Shown here: positions 48,501 to 60,383 of the stretch, piece by piece
Layout of the letters: the number at the start of each line of letters is the position of its first letter
How positions within the stretch are numbered: position 1 is the stretch's first letter
DNA from: Hofstenia miamia
Lineage: Eukaryota; Xenacoelomorpha; Acoela
DNA length: 64,000 nt
Reading direction: 5' to 3'
NCBI GenBank assembly: GCA_004352715.1
Contig: SCFE01000114.1
Location: 1,527,977 to 1,591,976 of the forward strand
The notes under the pieces: model-generated
The model's database searches: none
The model's input: only the letters and a program-made list of their open reading frames with translations
Told to the model about the DNA's origin: nothing
Position numbers and translations under genes: made by a program

Positions 48501-49980
48501 ATCTTTATTGGATGCCAATTCAGTTGAATTCTAGAGTAACTTCATTTCCTGGTTCAATAATCACTTATAGCTCTTAACCTTATTATCGAACAATCTACTT
48601 TGAGGTTGCTCAGATTTTTTTATTCATAGTGATGAATAAGTGCATGGCATGTATGGTATGTATTATGTTAAGAGGTAATCATTCATTTGAGCCACAAGAA
48701 ATTCTGTCATCATGCAATATCTCCATGGGCCTTGTATTTGCAATAAACTTTTTAGTGATGTTATAAAATATCATGTAACCAAATAGATTCATACAACATT
48801 ATTAATTTTATAAATTTTCTTAAGTTAAATCTTTTGCATTATCTTTGAATGAAATTTAGATTATTTCGAAATTCGAAAAATTTCAAAAATTCTTAAAAGT
48901 TTGAAGCATTTAGTAATATTTATGCATATTCATTAAACTCTAGAGTTCAAGCAGATTCTTCAACACTTCCATCATTTGTTGGACACTTCAAAAAACTAAT
49001 AATGACTGGACTGATATTCATTAGCAATTATCTTTCGGAAAACATTGTACTAAGCTGAATAAATTATGTTGAATTTATATGCTTTTCTGTGATTGGTTTA
49101 TTTTATATATGTGCTGGATGATATATTTGTATGCATCTGCGTATAGCTGATGAGAAACCTCCCAATCATTGTCTTACAAGAATTGCATTAATATTTACCA
49201 GCCATGCCCACCATTATCCAACATGAACCTAAACATCAAATACTTGTGCAGCTGTAGCAACACAATTCCAATAGATATATATTTGTTTTTGTTGCAAAAA
49301 GTCAATTACCATTGATGCAAAAAATAATTTGTATGTTTATAACCTGATCAACTATAGCCTTACAAGTGATTATGATAAAAAATAATGTAACGCTGAAAGT
49401 ATAATTGATCAAGAACTCAACTAAAATAGTTCAATAAAGAAGATCTATTATAATTTTATTATTAGTTAATAATTACTGCTGGACTTAATCCGATTAATTT
49501 GTTTAGGTTTGGTCACGTTGTTATTCAATAAACGACAGTTAATTGAGTAAGTTCCAGTTAAGTATTTCTATCTTTGATTTCCAGAGTTTATTGACTACAA
49601 TAATAGTAGTATCTATCCATTGATATTAGAAAACCTAAAGTAGTCAGATGGCAACTATGAAGCATCCAGGGATAATTATCTACGACATGTATTAATTTGG
49701 CAAGTTAAATGGCTTAATGAAAAGGTAAATTTTAGCAAAGTTTTTGACACCATACTATTTGTTTACAAGCCTGAAATGGTCAGATCTGACCACTAATAGT
49801 ATTAGCAGCTATGCTCAGTATTTATGTTATACATAGAAAATGGACATGATCCAAAGACTGCTCCAATCCCTGTCCGACCTACAAAACCTTAGAAATTGCC
49901 CAAATCTGGCCTATTCATGCAGCTGCATTAGGAGTTGCTGCCGAAATATTTGCAGATATTGATTCTAAATATATATTCCT
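45589..49980. other. AT-rich stretch, no feature seen
   Basis: Over 4 kb with no long open frame, no recognisable transposon protein and no terminal repeats that I could find. Confidence 0.55.
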
Positions 49981-49984
49981 AGAT

Positions 49985-50830
49985 GTGGCACTTATTTTTG
50001 GAGCATCATCTAAATAGGGGTGACATTCCAGCATAGATATAAGAATACAGATCTTGTCTGTAATAGCGACCTTCTACAGATAGTTCCAGAAGTCTATTAA
50101 CTTTGTAAATGTATACAGCAATGTCATCATCATCACGCATTTTGCAGTTGCATAGAAGAATGCGGTACTGCTTTCGTGTATTCTTGTTGAATTAAGCAGT
50201 GAGAGCATTAATTAGTTTGTCATAATTCATTTTTTGTTCAGGTTCTAAATTCATGTAGACACAGAGTTTTTTTAAATAAAGAGGTAACTCACAGCCGTTT
50301 TCTTTCATGCCTCCTTGTTGAGCAACATATAGATTTCAAATAGTACTAACAATTCTAGGAAAATTTGAGCATTACTATTCACTTTTCCTGTGAAATATTG
50401 AGGAATTTTTGAGATTTTTAGATCAAGTTTCATGGGCTCGCCTGGTAACATTGATCTTCATTGTTTGATATTAGTGTTGAATGCTTGGCGCAGAACTGGC
50501 ACGCCACTGTTGTGAGAAGAATGTTTTATTTTCTTTAGTGAGAATGTCAATTTAGTTAACGCTGTTGTTGCTATTGTGGACTTACCATAGGGGTGGAGTC
50601 GAGATTCTCTGTTAGATTTGTAGCAGGATATTGCGTCGTGGTATTTTGAGGGATATTTACCCCAAGTTTGTTGATTTTTCTCTAAGTCCTAGAATGTCAT
50701 GACGAAATTGTGATTGCTGGGAATCCAGCATGTTAGAAATTTGGGAAATCATTCTCTCTAAGTTAAGTTTGGTATTAGATTGAGAGGTTGGAATTGGCAC
50801 CATTCGTGAGAGTTGGGTTTCTAGAATAGT
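49985..50830 (-). pseudogene. LTR retrotransposon gag relic
   Basis: Read on the minus strand from about 50795, there is a coil-like start (NLERMISQISNMLDSQQSQF), then LDLKISKIPQYFTGKVN (about 50420), GCELPLYLKKLCVYMNLEP, RKQYRILLCNCKMRDDDDIA and VNRLLELSVEGRYYRQDLYS (about 50090). The order and character (basic helices, 'P.F.G', a KMR.DE-like motif) resemble Gypsy/BEL gag proteins. Several stops and frameshifts break it. It lies immediately downstream of the primer-binding site, as gag should. The family assignment is tentative. Confidence 0.5.
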
Positions 50831-50900
50831 TGTGGTTGATTTTTGGCAAAGGGATAGAGTAAAAAAAAGTAAAAACTAGTTTCAATTCCATGTTCTTTAA

Positions 50901-50916
50901 CGTTCTTGGGTCACCA
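50901..50916 (-). other. Putative primer-binding site of LTR element
   Basis: On the minus strand TGGTGACCCAAGAACG begins with TGG (complement of a tRNA 3' CCA) directly after a CTACA end, the expected junction of a 5' LTR and a primer-binding site. The tRNA species was not determined. Confidence 0.55.
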
Positions 50917-51400
50917 TGTAGCATCGATTGTTTTAGTGTTATAGCAATAATAGAACACAAATAACATTTATAGTATGAGGCACAGAAAACAACGGTGAAT
51001 AAGCACCAACTGTGAGAAAGTCTACAAAAACCACTAATCAGCTTGCATGAGTAATTTATCATAACTATCAGGCAAGAGGATAATTAAACTAAGCATCAAG
51101 CACGTGAGACAGAAATTAAACCTTAAACATGTGATTAGAGCTTGTCACTAGCAATTTATGGCTAAAGCTGAAGCAAAACTTCACGGTATCAAGGGTAAGT
51201 AACGCCAAGCAATGCCAATAGAAACTGATCTCTGGAAGAACTGGACAAAAGATCGCAAGGGCGATGCATTTATGCGCCCTCAGACCTACCCCCGGGTCTT
51301 CCTCAAAACGAAACAAATTTAGCTAGACATATTTGTCCTTAACATTACAAGGGAAAACGAACGAGCAACCAATTGTTGTGAAACCAAAAGTTTTATTGTA
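50917..51400 (-). mobile_element. Putative 5' LTR
   Basis: On the plus strand the inner edge begins TGTAGCATCG, i.e. the LTR ends ..CTACA on the minus strand. The outer edge is uncertain and no second LTR copy is seen in the window. The segment is richer in GC near 51240-51300. It contains an AATAAA on the minus strand at about 51392, outside any known gene. Confidence 0.4.
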
Positions 51401-51954
51401 AATGTGTACAATATTGTCAAAGAAAATTACCAATTGATACTAATTATAAATATTAACGAGTACCAGCGGTGGCAGAAGCAGCATTGTGGGAATTTACAAA
51501 TTTGAACTAAAAATGGTGGGACTATAAATTTCAGGAATTTTCACACAACTCGTCATGTTATATTGGTATTCTGAGCTTTATATTCATGCTTACTTGATGT
51601 TACAATACAGTATTGAAAATATGTATTCGACCATCTTGCTATTTTGAATAAATAATTAACATTCATTGGATAGTGTGTCTAAAATTATAACTAAGTGTTA
51701 TTTTGATAAGGAAAATAACATTTGAATGTCTAATACCATAACATATGTAGAGTAACAATTGGCTATTAATTTTTAAATCAAAATTAGAAAGCTTGTATTG
51801 GAAAAATGTATTCAACCACATAAAAAAATTTCAACAAATGAGCAAATCCGAAAAAATTAAATCCAAAATATGATACATAAATTAATAATTGATGCAATAC
51901 AAGCACTTAGTAACAAAATTGTCCTTTCTAATTTTTTGTAGGGTGTTCCTTTGA

Positions 51955-52890
51955 GTAAATAACAGCTTCAAGACGATCAGGGATTGAAGCAAAAAGTCTT
52001 TAATAAAGCTGTTGGAAATTCATAAAATTTCTTTATTTCGCTCCACTGATCGTCTTCATTGAGAAAATTGTGCTGGCCAATTTGATATTTGCCCTCTTTC
52101 CACATATTTTTGATATTATTAAGATCTGGAGATTGGCCAGGCCAGTCAGCAAGGATAGCAACTCCATTATTGTGGATGAAGTTTTTCATTCTTTTGATGT
52201 ATTACTTGGAGCAGCATCCTGCTGATATATTGACGACTTGTAAGGAGTGGCAAGAGTTCCTTTTTTAGAATCCGAGCATATTAAGAGCTTAGGAGAGTAC
52301 CAGTGATGTGAACAATCTTGGGAAAGCCTCACTTTTATATTGCACCCCATACCATTACAGACTTCCCACCATAATTCATGGTCCCCGCTAAGTTGAGGCA
52401 AGATTCTTAACTGCTGACCAGTTGGTCTCTCTATCAACATTCCATTCGATGAGTATAACTCAAATCTTTACTCATCTGATAATATAAATTAGACCAATGT
52501 GCAGATGAATTGTCTCCCCTCTACTTGGCCCACCTCAGCCGGCGTAATCTTTGCTTTGAGGTTAAGATTGGCTTTCTGAGTGCCATGAAAGTTGCAATTG
52601 AGTACTTCTTCAGGATGTTTCACACAGTTCTTGCTGTAACAAGGTGACCATCATCCCATTCTTTGTAAAATTCCTCTGAAGTCTTCTTGGGATTTCTCTT
52701 TGAAAGTCACATAAGCGCTGATTGGGAGATTTTGGAGGCCTTCTTTGGTCTTCCGGACTTCGGCTTGGGAGCAATGATGTTTTCAGAAGTTACACGTCTG
52801 ATGATATCCCCAACAGTACTTCGAGATCGCTCTACAAATGTTTGGAGATAATCAACTCGCTAATAGCAAGAGGTACGTAACCAGGCATCA
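51955..52890 (-). pseudogene. Tc1-like transposase relic, nearly full length
   Basis: From 52890 on the minus strand the order is: FVERSRSTVGDIIRR (helix-turn-helix), PKPKSGRPKKASK (GRPR-like hook), KRNPKKTSEEFYKEW, KPILTSKQRLRRLRWAK, LSDE plus a stop (first catalytic Asp), VMVWGAI-like WGC motif, YQQDAAPSNTSKE (second Asp, about 52200), DWPGQSPDLNNIKNMWKEGK (about 52145-52085), and the C-terminal SIPDRLEAVIYSKGTPY (about 51985-51935). In the third catalytic motif, PIEN reads NIKN, so the essential Glu is Lys. Together with several stops this makes it inactive. Terminal inverted repeats were not identified with confidence. Confidence 0.9.
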
Positions 52891-52899
52891 TATATGGCA

Positions 52900-54390
52900 A
52901 AGAAAGACAGTTATTAGACTTTTTCAATATAAATAGACTGAAAAAAGCTCAACCAATGAAATTTTTTACAGATTCTCTGATTTGGCCTGAAGTGGCCGAA
53001 TAGATTTTCCCAAGAAAAGATTAGCTAACTACAAGCATTGGTAGCATTTCTCCTTGAGATTTAAAGTAAACAGTGATAATCATGTCTCAATATTGATGAA
53101 TTCCTATTTATGCAACCCCAAACCTAATTATAAAATAACTATAACATTCTTGGCGTCCATTTCTTAGAAATATTTTTGACAAATCATGGGTAGCCGAATT
53201 CTTTTTTAAATTACTGTTTTTACATAAACATACTAATAAGATAAAACTATCCAAAAATCGGTGAATTATACAATAAAGCATGTTAACATTATGCTTATTT
53301 TAGAAGCACATGCAATAGTAATTTATAAGGTGTAGTTATTGTAAATTTATTACTGCAATCTTGTTATACTGATAATGAATTAAGCATTGAAACCGGTTTA
53401 TTCAAACATCAAGCAAATCAGCGACAATGTAAAAGCCAAATGATACAAATCACTAGAATTTTTGTCTAGTTTCATTTTGGCAACTAATAAACGTCAAGCC
53501 TTAACAAAACAAAAAAAAATGGATTTAAAACAATTCTTTACTAAATTATATGATGAAAATTTAGATTTTCATCTGAGGATTTTTTTTGTCATTATGTCAC
53601 ATGTTTTATGCATGTCCATAGGAAATGGCAAATTGCTATAGCCCTAGTGTAATCTTTATTATGACCTACCCCAGTTAGTGAAACCTACAATAGTAGGAAG
53701 GATATTGGAAGTTTTTCTCATAAATTATAAAACTTACTAAGATAGTGAATGCTTTACAGAAATTCCTAATATTTGGCTAACAATTTGTCAAATATTTTTC
53801 AAGCATTATAAGAATTATTTGCAAAAAAATTAGCCAAGTTTTGATAAGAAATTGTCAGGTTTTGCACGAATGCAGAATGATCTTTCTATTAGAAAATTAC
53901 ACTTATGATAAATTAACCTAATTTAGAAATTTGGTTGAATTTAGTGAATTGACATTAAATCAAAATGTTCTCCTTAGACAACTGTGCTGCTCACTCTAAC
54001 TTTGATAGAATCAAAACCTCGGATGACTAATAAATCCCCACTTTTTTCCACCAAACGTGACATACATAATTAGCAAGGTAGCAAGCGGATCAACCCAATG
54101 CGCGACTTGGGTCAGAAGAAAAGTTGGTTTAATTCGGGCTTTGGATCACACTTGCTCAAATCGAGTCAGGTGATGGATCAAATTTTGAAAATTTTCGGGT
54201 TAGAGAAATGTATGGTTTGACAGATTTCCTTGAAATATTGATGGAAAGTGTTAATCACAACCGTGTAACGCTAAACATAAAATCCTTCTATTTTACCAAT
54301 ACCTGACAACAAGTTCCAGGTATGGCATAACATGCACTAACAACAAATGCAATTATACACCTTAACACTGTCCCACTTTCAAAAGAGCCA
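52900..54390. other. AT-rich stretch, no gene seen
   Basis: No gene supported. A GGGTCAGGTGATGGATCAA-type block at 54155-54215 resembles one at 61445-61510 in the same orientation, and a 37-base block at about 54331 (ACAAATGCAATTATACACCT) resembles one at about 61302. The order of the two blocks is reversed, so they are not simple LTRs. Confidence 0.45.
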
Positions 54391-54399
54391 TCCATAGGA

Positions 54400-54888
54400 T
54401 GTTACCAAATGACTCGATAGTTATTCAGATTATAGATGTTGCAATGAATACATCTAACCAATTGCTTACATATGCGATCCGAGACCATGATTTGATCCAA
54501 AAAAACTTGGCGACAGGGAATCTGCCGGAACGTTTTCTTGCGGTTGGATAAAGCGAGGACACCAAAACGTGAAAAATTCTCTTCAAAAGCTGAGTTATTT
54601 TTTGGCCAATCGACAGATATGCAGGGGAACCACGATAAAGAATATTAGATGGCGATACTTGTGTAGTGGAACTGATTGAATTGTTTATTTGAAAAACAGT
54701 TTGTGGTAAAGCATCAACACTATTTTTCTCATCACAATGTAGACGATCTTTGAGTGTGCAATTACCTCTGGGACTTGGTAATATTAAAAGTTTTCATCAA
54801 TTCATTAAATACCCGGGATGTGAACGGTGTGCCATGATCAGATTAAATGATGCGAGGAGCGCCATGTTTCCAAATCCTTAAGAAAAGC
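54400..54888 (-). pseudogene. Gypsy integrase, downstream half, split by a hAT
   Basis: On the minus strand the core continues from 54888 as TNAFLKDLE and then, after frame changes, GAPRII with a stop and SDHGTPFTSRVFNELMKTFN (about 54850-54780). This includes the second catalytic Asp and matches the 'SD.G..F.S..F.EL' motif. Sequence further left is too decayed to read. The upstream half lies at 60667-61290. Confidence 0.75.
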
Positions 54889-55030
54889 ATTAGTAACAGG
54901 GCTGTATAATAATGTAATGCATTTTTAATGACGAGCCTCATTCATTTATTGTTAATGCTTCTAAAATATCATTCATTTAATGCATTTAATGCATTTAATG
55001 GAAGTAAAAAAATCTGAAGATAAGGTTCAT

Positions 55031-55198
55031 TTTAACAGTTCTTCAACAGTGCATCCATCCCAAAAACGCTTATTTATGCACAAAAATATTTGACATTAAA
55101 AGTTTTGGGGAGTCATCGAGTGTCGCTGATAGCCCAATAGAAGCTTAGTTTTACTAAATAAATGCTCAGCCACATTTGACGTTGGTGGAACCTATTCC
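55031..55198 (-). pseudogene. hAT transposase C-terminal dimerisation domain
   Basis: The frame reads VPPTSNVAEHLFSKTKLLLG, YQRHSMTPQNF, a TAA, then CQIFLCINKRFWDGCTVEEL and a stop. This is the hAT C-terminal dimerisation signature, with 'PTSN..E..FS' and the 'IFL..N..FW' end. It directly follows the decayed segment downstream of the catalytic region. Confidence 0.9.
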
Positions 55199-55386
55199 AA
55201 GTTGATGACGTTTGCACCCAAACTTCATTGTTTTTTCGCAAGAAAACATGCAGCAAAATCGGCTCCCTGTTCTTCGATATGCACAACTTAAGGAAAACTA
55301 CTGGAAATCCTTTATGCTACCGAGCAGTTTTTTTAAACGCAATTCTTGGTATGACATAGGCATACGCAAACTCAATAGATGTAACA

Positions 55387-56050
55387 TCAATATGCACTTT
55401 CAAGGCAAAATACCCGTTCAACAATTTGATAAGTAGATGACCATCTTGTAGTATTCTTTAGAATCGGTCGGACATCTGTTTTCTTGCGAAGAATACCTGA
55501 ATTCTTGAGGGTTCCTAATTTTTTCATGACAGAATATTCTTTATATAAGTCTTTAACAGCTAAATTTAGTCGGTGACTGAGTTTTTTAGCAATCGATTTA
55601 GTCAGATTTTCATTATCATCCACAAGGAATATCACATTTGAAAGATTCTTGCTAAAAATTACCAACGTACTTGCTAAAAACTCGATGTGGTTGCTGGCTG
55701 TTAAAGCTGTTTCATCCAATAGTGGTCCAAAAGCCAGTAATACTGTAGATCGTTCCTTAGATTTTCCATCGAAGTAGACAGCAAAAATACCCAAATAATG
55801 TGTTGATGAGGCCATGTCACTCTATCCATCCATTAAAATGCCAAACCTGTTTGGCAGGTCTTCTGCTATTTTCTGCTTAACAACCTTCGTCAGCCCCTGC
55901 ATGTACATTAACAAGGGATTTTCGGGAAATTGGCTTGAGATTTGTGTACTTATTGTCAGGTTTTTCTTCGGGAAACTGAACGGTAAACCGTCAAACATGG
56001 TCCATTTAAGCCAACTTTACAGATGTCTCGCATTTAGGGCAGGTTCCCAT
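55387..56050 (-). pseudogene. hAT transposase catalytic region
   Basis: From 56050 the minus strand reads SWLKWTMFDGLPFSFPKK, MYMQGLTKVVKQKIAEDLPN and RFGILMDG, then TAG at 55822-55824 exactly where hAT proteins have a Trp (DGW). It continues for 143 open codons: THYLGIFAVYFDGKSKE, NVIFLVDDNENLTKSIAKKL, HRLNLAVKDLYKEY, ILKNTTRWSSTYQIVERV. DG.., the VDDN motif and the RW motif are typical hAT landmarks. The frame is lost after 55387. A single nonsense change over about 220 codons implies fairly recent death. Confidence 0.9.
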
Positions 56051-56309
56051 TAAAAATCATTAATATTTATTTAATTCTTTTGTTTTTTTACAAATCAAGT
56101 GATTAACACTTATGAAGAATTAAAACAATAAATATAAATTAACTTGGTTCTGAAAAAACCTTTTTAAGTTTTTTTAAAAATTTTTTGGGAAAATTGGTAA
56201 ATAAAAAAGGAGAATATGAAAAATGCCGCCAGATAAGGAGTCTTTGGTGTACAATCCTCCAATTCATTGGCAATATATGTTGGATTCTTATTAGCAATTT
56301 AACTCCATG

Positions 56310-58195
56310 GGCCATTTTCTTCGTAGTTGCATTGATCTGATCTGTAAATTTAAGTTCATTGTCAATTTCAATACCAAGATATTTAATTTTCTTAGTTTCA
56401 TAAATGATATTTTTTTCAATATATATTGATTCTAATGGTTCACTTTTTCCATTTTTATTCTTTATAATCATAAATGTAGTTTTCTCAATATTTAATTTCA
56501 TCATATTCTGTTCAAAAAAGTTCTTTACTTTAATTATATGTTCTTGTAAAATCTTTATTTTGGATGTATATAATAGAGTATCATCTGCAAATTGAATGCA
56601 TTTGCCTTCAATGAAGTTAGGAATATCATTTACATATAGATTGAATAATAGTGGTCCTAAAACTGATCCTTGTGGTACTCCATTATTTACCAATATTTGT
56701 TTTGACGATAGATTATTTTNNNNNNNNNNNNNNNNNNNNNNNNNNNNNNNNNNNNNNNNNNNNNNNNNNNNNNNNNNNNNNNNNNNNNNNNNNNNNNNNN
56801 NNNNNNNNNNNNNNNNNNNNNNNNNNNNNNNNNNNNNNNNNNNNNNNNNNNNNNNNNNNNNNNNNNNNNNNNNNNNNNNNNNNNNNNNNNNNNNNNNNNN
56901 NNNNNNNNNNNNNNNNNNNNNNNNNNNNNNNNNNNNNNNNNNNNNNNNNNNNNNNNNNNNNNNNNNNNNNNNNNNNNNNNNNNNNNNNNNNNNNNNNNNN
57001 NNNNNNNNNNNNNNNNNNNNNNNNNNNNNNNNNNNNNNNNNNNNNNNNNNNNNNNNNNNNNNNNNNNNNNNNNNNNNNNNNNNNNNNNNNNNNNNNNNNN
57101 NNNNNNNNNNNNNNNNNNNNNNNNNNNNNNNNNNNNNNNNNNNNNNNNNNNNNNNNNNNNNNNNNNNNNNNNNNNNNNNNNNNNNNNNNNNNNNNNNNNN
57201 NNNNNNNNNNNNNNNNNNNNNNNNNNNNNNNNNNNNNNNNNNNNNNNNNNNNNNNNNNNNNNNNNNNNNNNNNNNNNNNNNNNNNNNNNNNNNNNNNNNN
57301 NNNNNNNNNNNNNNNNNNNNNNNNNNNNNNNNNNNNNNNNNNNNNNNNNNNNNNNNNNNNNNNNNNNNNNNNNNNNNNNNNNNNNNNNNNNNNNNNNNNN
57401 NNNNNNNNNNNNNNNNNNNNNNNNNNNNNNNNNNNNNNNNNNNNNNNNNNNNNNNNNNNNNNNNNNNNNNNNNNNNNNNNNNNNNNNNNNNNNNNNNNNN
57501 NNNNNNNNNNNNNNNNNNNNNNNNNNNNNNNNNNNNNNNNNNNNNNNNNNNNNNNNNNNNNNNNNNNNNNNNNNNNNNNNNNNNNNNNNNNNNNNNNNNN
57601 NNNNNNNNNNNNNNNNNNNNNNNNNNNNNNNNNNNNNNNNNNNNNNNNNNNNNNNNNNNNNNNNNNNNNNNNNNNNNNNNNNNNNNNNNNNNNNNNNNNN
57701 NNNNNNNNNNNNNNNNNNNTAAAAGCAATTACGATGTTTCTGCAGTGACCTTAAATGTAAATAATATTAATGTGTTCCTATTGTGGCCATTTTCTTCGTA
57801 GTTGCATTGATCTGATCTGTAAATTTAAGTTCATTGTCAATTTCAATACCAAGATATTTAATTTTTTTAGTTTCATAAATGATATTTTTTTTCAATATAT
57901 ATTGATTCTAATGGTTCACTTTTTCCATTTTTATTCTTTATAATCATAAATGTAGTTTTCTCAATATTTAATTTCATCATATTCTGTTCAAAAAATTTCT
58001 TTACTTTAATTATATGTTCTTGTAAAATCTTTATTTTGAATGTACATAATAGAGTATCATCTGCAAATTGAATGCATTTGCCTTCAATGAAGTTAGGAAT
58101 ATCATTTACATATAGATTGAATAATAGTGGTCCTAAAACTGATCCTTGTGGTACTCCATTATTTACCAATATTTGTTTTGACGATAGATTGTTTA
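56310..58195 (+). repeat. 410-bp direct duplication flanking the 1,000-N gap
   Basis: 56310-56719 and 57785-58195 carry the same LINE segment in the same orientation with about 2 percent difference, including a 1-base indel near 57893 that ends the 57873 frame. They may be a tandem LINE pair or two haplotypes placed in series. Confidence 0.85.
56720..57719. other. Assembly gap of exactly 1,000 N
   Basis: A round-number gap is usually a placeholder of unknown true length. The 529-codon open frame that appears to span it is not real evidence of a protein. Confidence 0.98.
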
Positions 58196-58458
58196 CTTTC
58201 ACGTATTGTGAACGATCAAATATATATGATTTTAGAAATTGGATTGATGAATCACTAAAATTATAAATTTCTCTTAGTTTTTTAATTAGTAAATCATGAT
58301 TAATTGAATTAAAGGCCTTTGATATATCAAGTGAAGCAATATAAACTTTTTCATATTTGTCTAATTTTCTACGCCAGTCATCTATTGTTTCAATTAATGC
58401 ATAATTTGTTGGTAATCCTTTTCTAAAACCAAATTGCTGTTTGCTTAAAAGTTTATTC

Positions 58459-60213
58459 TCTTCAATGTAGATCGTTAATTGTTGATATATTAGTTTTTCA
58501 AAAATTTTGCTTATTCCTGAGAGAATAGATATTGGACGATAATTCTTTGTTTTATCATTATTGCCCTTTTTAAAAATGGGAATAACTTCAGCCATTTTTA
58601 ATTGTTTAGGGAAATAGGAATAGTAAATACATTCATTGAAGAGATCACATAATGGTCTTGCTAGTACATATAGAGCGTCTTTTAAGAACCATAGAGGATA
58701 GTAACTTGGGCCTTTTGATTTACTTGTTTTTATCATTTTTGCGCATTTACAAAAATCATGAAGTGAAACATATTTAAATTTAAAGGGTGAGTGAATCAAA
58801 TTTATGTTACGATGGTAATTGAATTTTTTAATTTCTTTAATAGAATCTTCATCTTGAAATTTACCAAGTTTCACAAAGTGTTCATTCATAATATTTGCAA
58901 TTTCAATGCTTTTTTCAATGATTTTTCCTTCATTGTCAACTAGACATTTGATATCATTGTTCTTTTTTTCTTTGATAAATTTATTAATGTATACCCATTT
59001 TCTTGCTACATTCTTTGAAAGAATTTCTTTCCATCCTTAAATGATCGTGTCAAAAATTCATTAAGCTCATATTTTAATTTATTTGATACACTATTTCTTA
59101 ATTTCTTGTATTTTTTGAGATTTTCTGGACATCTATTTTTACAATAGTTTGCATAAAGGTTATGCTTTTCTTTAATTAACTGTTTAGTTTCTTTTGAAAT
59201 CCATATCTTCCACTTTACAAATGGAGTTAGATCTTGTTTCTTAATTTTAGTAATTGGACAATGTTTGTCGTATAGCATAGTCAGACTCTTTGTTATAAAT
59301 TCAAATTTTTCATCAATTGAAGACTGGCCTTTGGATTGAGCANTCTTCAATGTAGATCGTTAATTGTTGATATATTAGTTTTTCAAAAATTTTGCTTATT
59401 CCTGAGAGAATAGATATTGGACGATAATTCTTTGTTTTATCATTATTGCCCTTTTTAAAAATGGGAATAACTTCAGCCATTTTTAATTGTTTAGGGAAAT
59501 AGGAATAGTAAATACATTCATTGAAGAGATCACATAATGGTCTTGCTAGTACATATAGAGCGTCTTTTAAGAACCATAGAGGATAGTAACTTGGGCCTTT
59601 TGATTTACTTGTTTTTATCATTTTTGCGCATTTACAAAAATCATGAAGTGAAACATATTTAAATTTAAAAGGTGAGTGAATCAAATTTATGTTATGATGG
59701 TAATTGAATTTTGTAATTTCTTTAATAGAATCTTCATCTTGAAATTTACCAAGTTTCACAAAGTGTTCATTCATAATATTTGCAATTTCAATGCTTTTTT
59801 CAATGATTTTTCCTTCATTGTTAACTAGACATTTGATATCATTGTTCTTTTTTTCTTTGATAAATTTATTGATGTATAGCCATTTTCTTGCTACATTCTT
59901 TCCATCCTTAAAAGATCGTGTCAAAAATTCATTAAGCTCATATTTTAATTTATTTGATACACTATTTCTTAATTTCTTGTATTTTTTGAGATTTTCTGGA
60001 CATCTATTTTTACAATAGTTTGCATAAAGGTTATGCTTTTCTTTAATTAACTGTTTAGTTTCTTTTGAAATCCATATCTTCCACTTTACAAATGGAGTTA
60101 GATCTTGTTTCTTAATTTTAGTAATTGGACAATGTTTGTCGTATAGCATAGTCAGACTCTTTGTTATAAATTCAAATTTTTCATCAATTGAAGACTGGCC
60201 TTTGGATTGAGCA
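58459..60213 (+). repeat. Direct duplication across a single N (884 and 870 bp)
   Basis: 58459-59342 and 59344-60213 are nearly identical LINE segments separated by one N at 59343. The left copy has 14 extra bases near 59015 (GAAAGAATTTCTTT), which is a local duplication and shifts the frame. The 14-base indel shows that these are two distinct haplotypes or copies, not one read in duplicate. Confidence 0.88.
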
Positions 60214-60214
60214 T

Positions 60215-60383
60215 GAGCAGTCATTTCTTCCACGTAATTGGGATGCTGCGTTGTAATATGGTTCATTAAATTACCATACCCCGTTCTTTTATTTTGCTTT
60301 CAAAGTTTTCCACACTTACATTTGAATTCGTGTTCACCAGTTTTAATAAAATAAAATAAGGTAATTTCCTTTGCATTAGACAT
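60215..60383 (-). pseudogene. hAT transposase N-terminal BED zinc finger
   Basis: An ATG at 60381-60383 opens a frame reading ITLFYFIKTGEHEFKCKCGK, then a TGA, then TGYGNLMNHITTQHPNYVEE. The C.C...H....H arrangement with 'GY.NL..H' is the BED-type finger found at the start of hAT transposases. The LINE is inserted just after GQSSIDE, and the transposase resumes at 56050. Only one nonsense codon interrupts this part. Confidence 0.88.

Larger units (their letters stand above)
56139..60212 (-). pseudogene. 5'-truncated LINE (CR1/Jockey-type) inserted in the hAT transposase
   Basis: Minus strand. The frame at 59313-60266 begins in hAT sequence and passes into the LINE linker region (DKHCPITKIKKQDLTPFVKW). 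The 338-codon frame 57873-58889 holds the RT: NYRPISILSGISKIFEKLIY, KQQFGFRKGLPTNYALIE, VYIASLDISKAFNSINHDLL (first Asp), NNGVPQGSVLGPLLFNLYVN and KCIQFADDTLL (catalytic ADD, about 58040). The C-terminal part (IKYLGIEIDNELKFTDQINA..) ends with a stop at 56139. No endonuclease is present, so it is 5' truncated. The assembled copy contains internal direct duplications at the 1,000-N gap and at the single N, so the true element is shorter. Clade is inferred from motif wording only. Confidence 0.9.

Noticed and set aside
56139-57801. Very long frames of 365-529 codons crossing 56.7-57.7 kb
   Set aside because: They are created by the 1,000-N gap. Only the terminal parts contain sequence.
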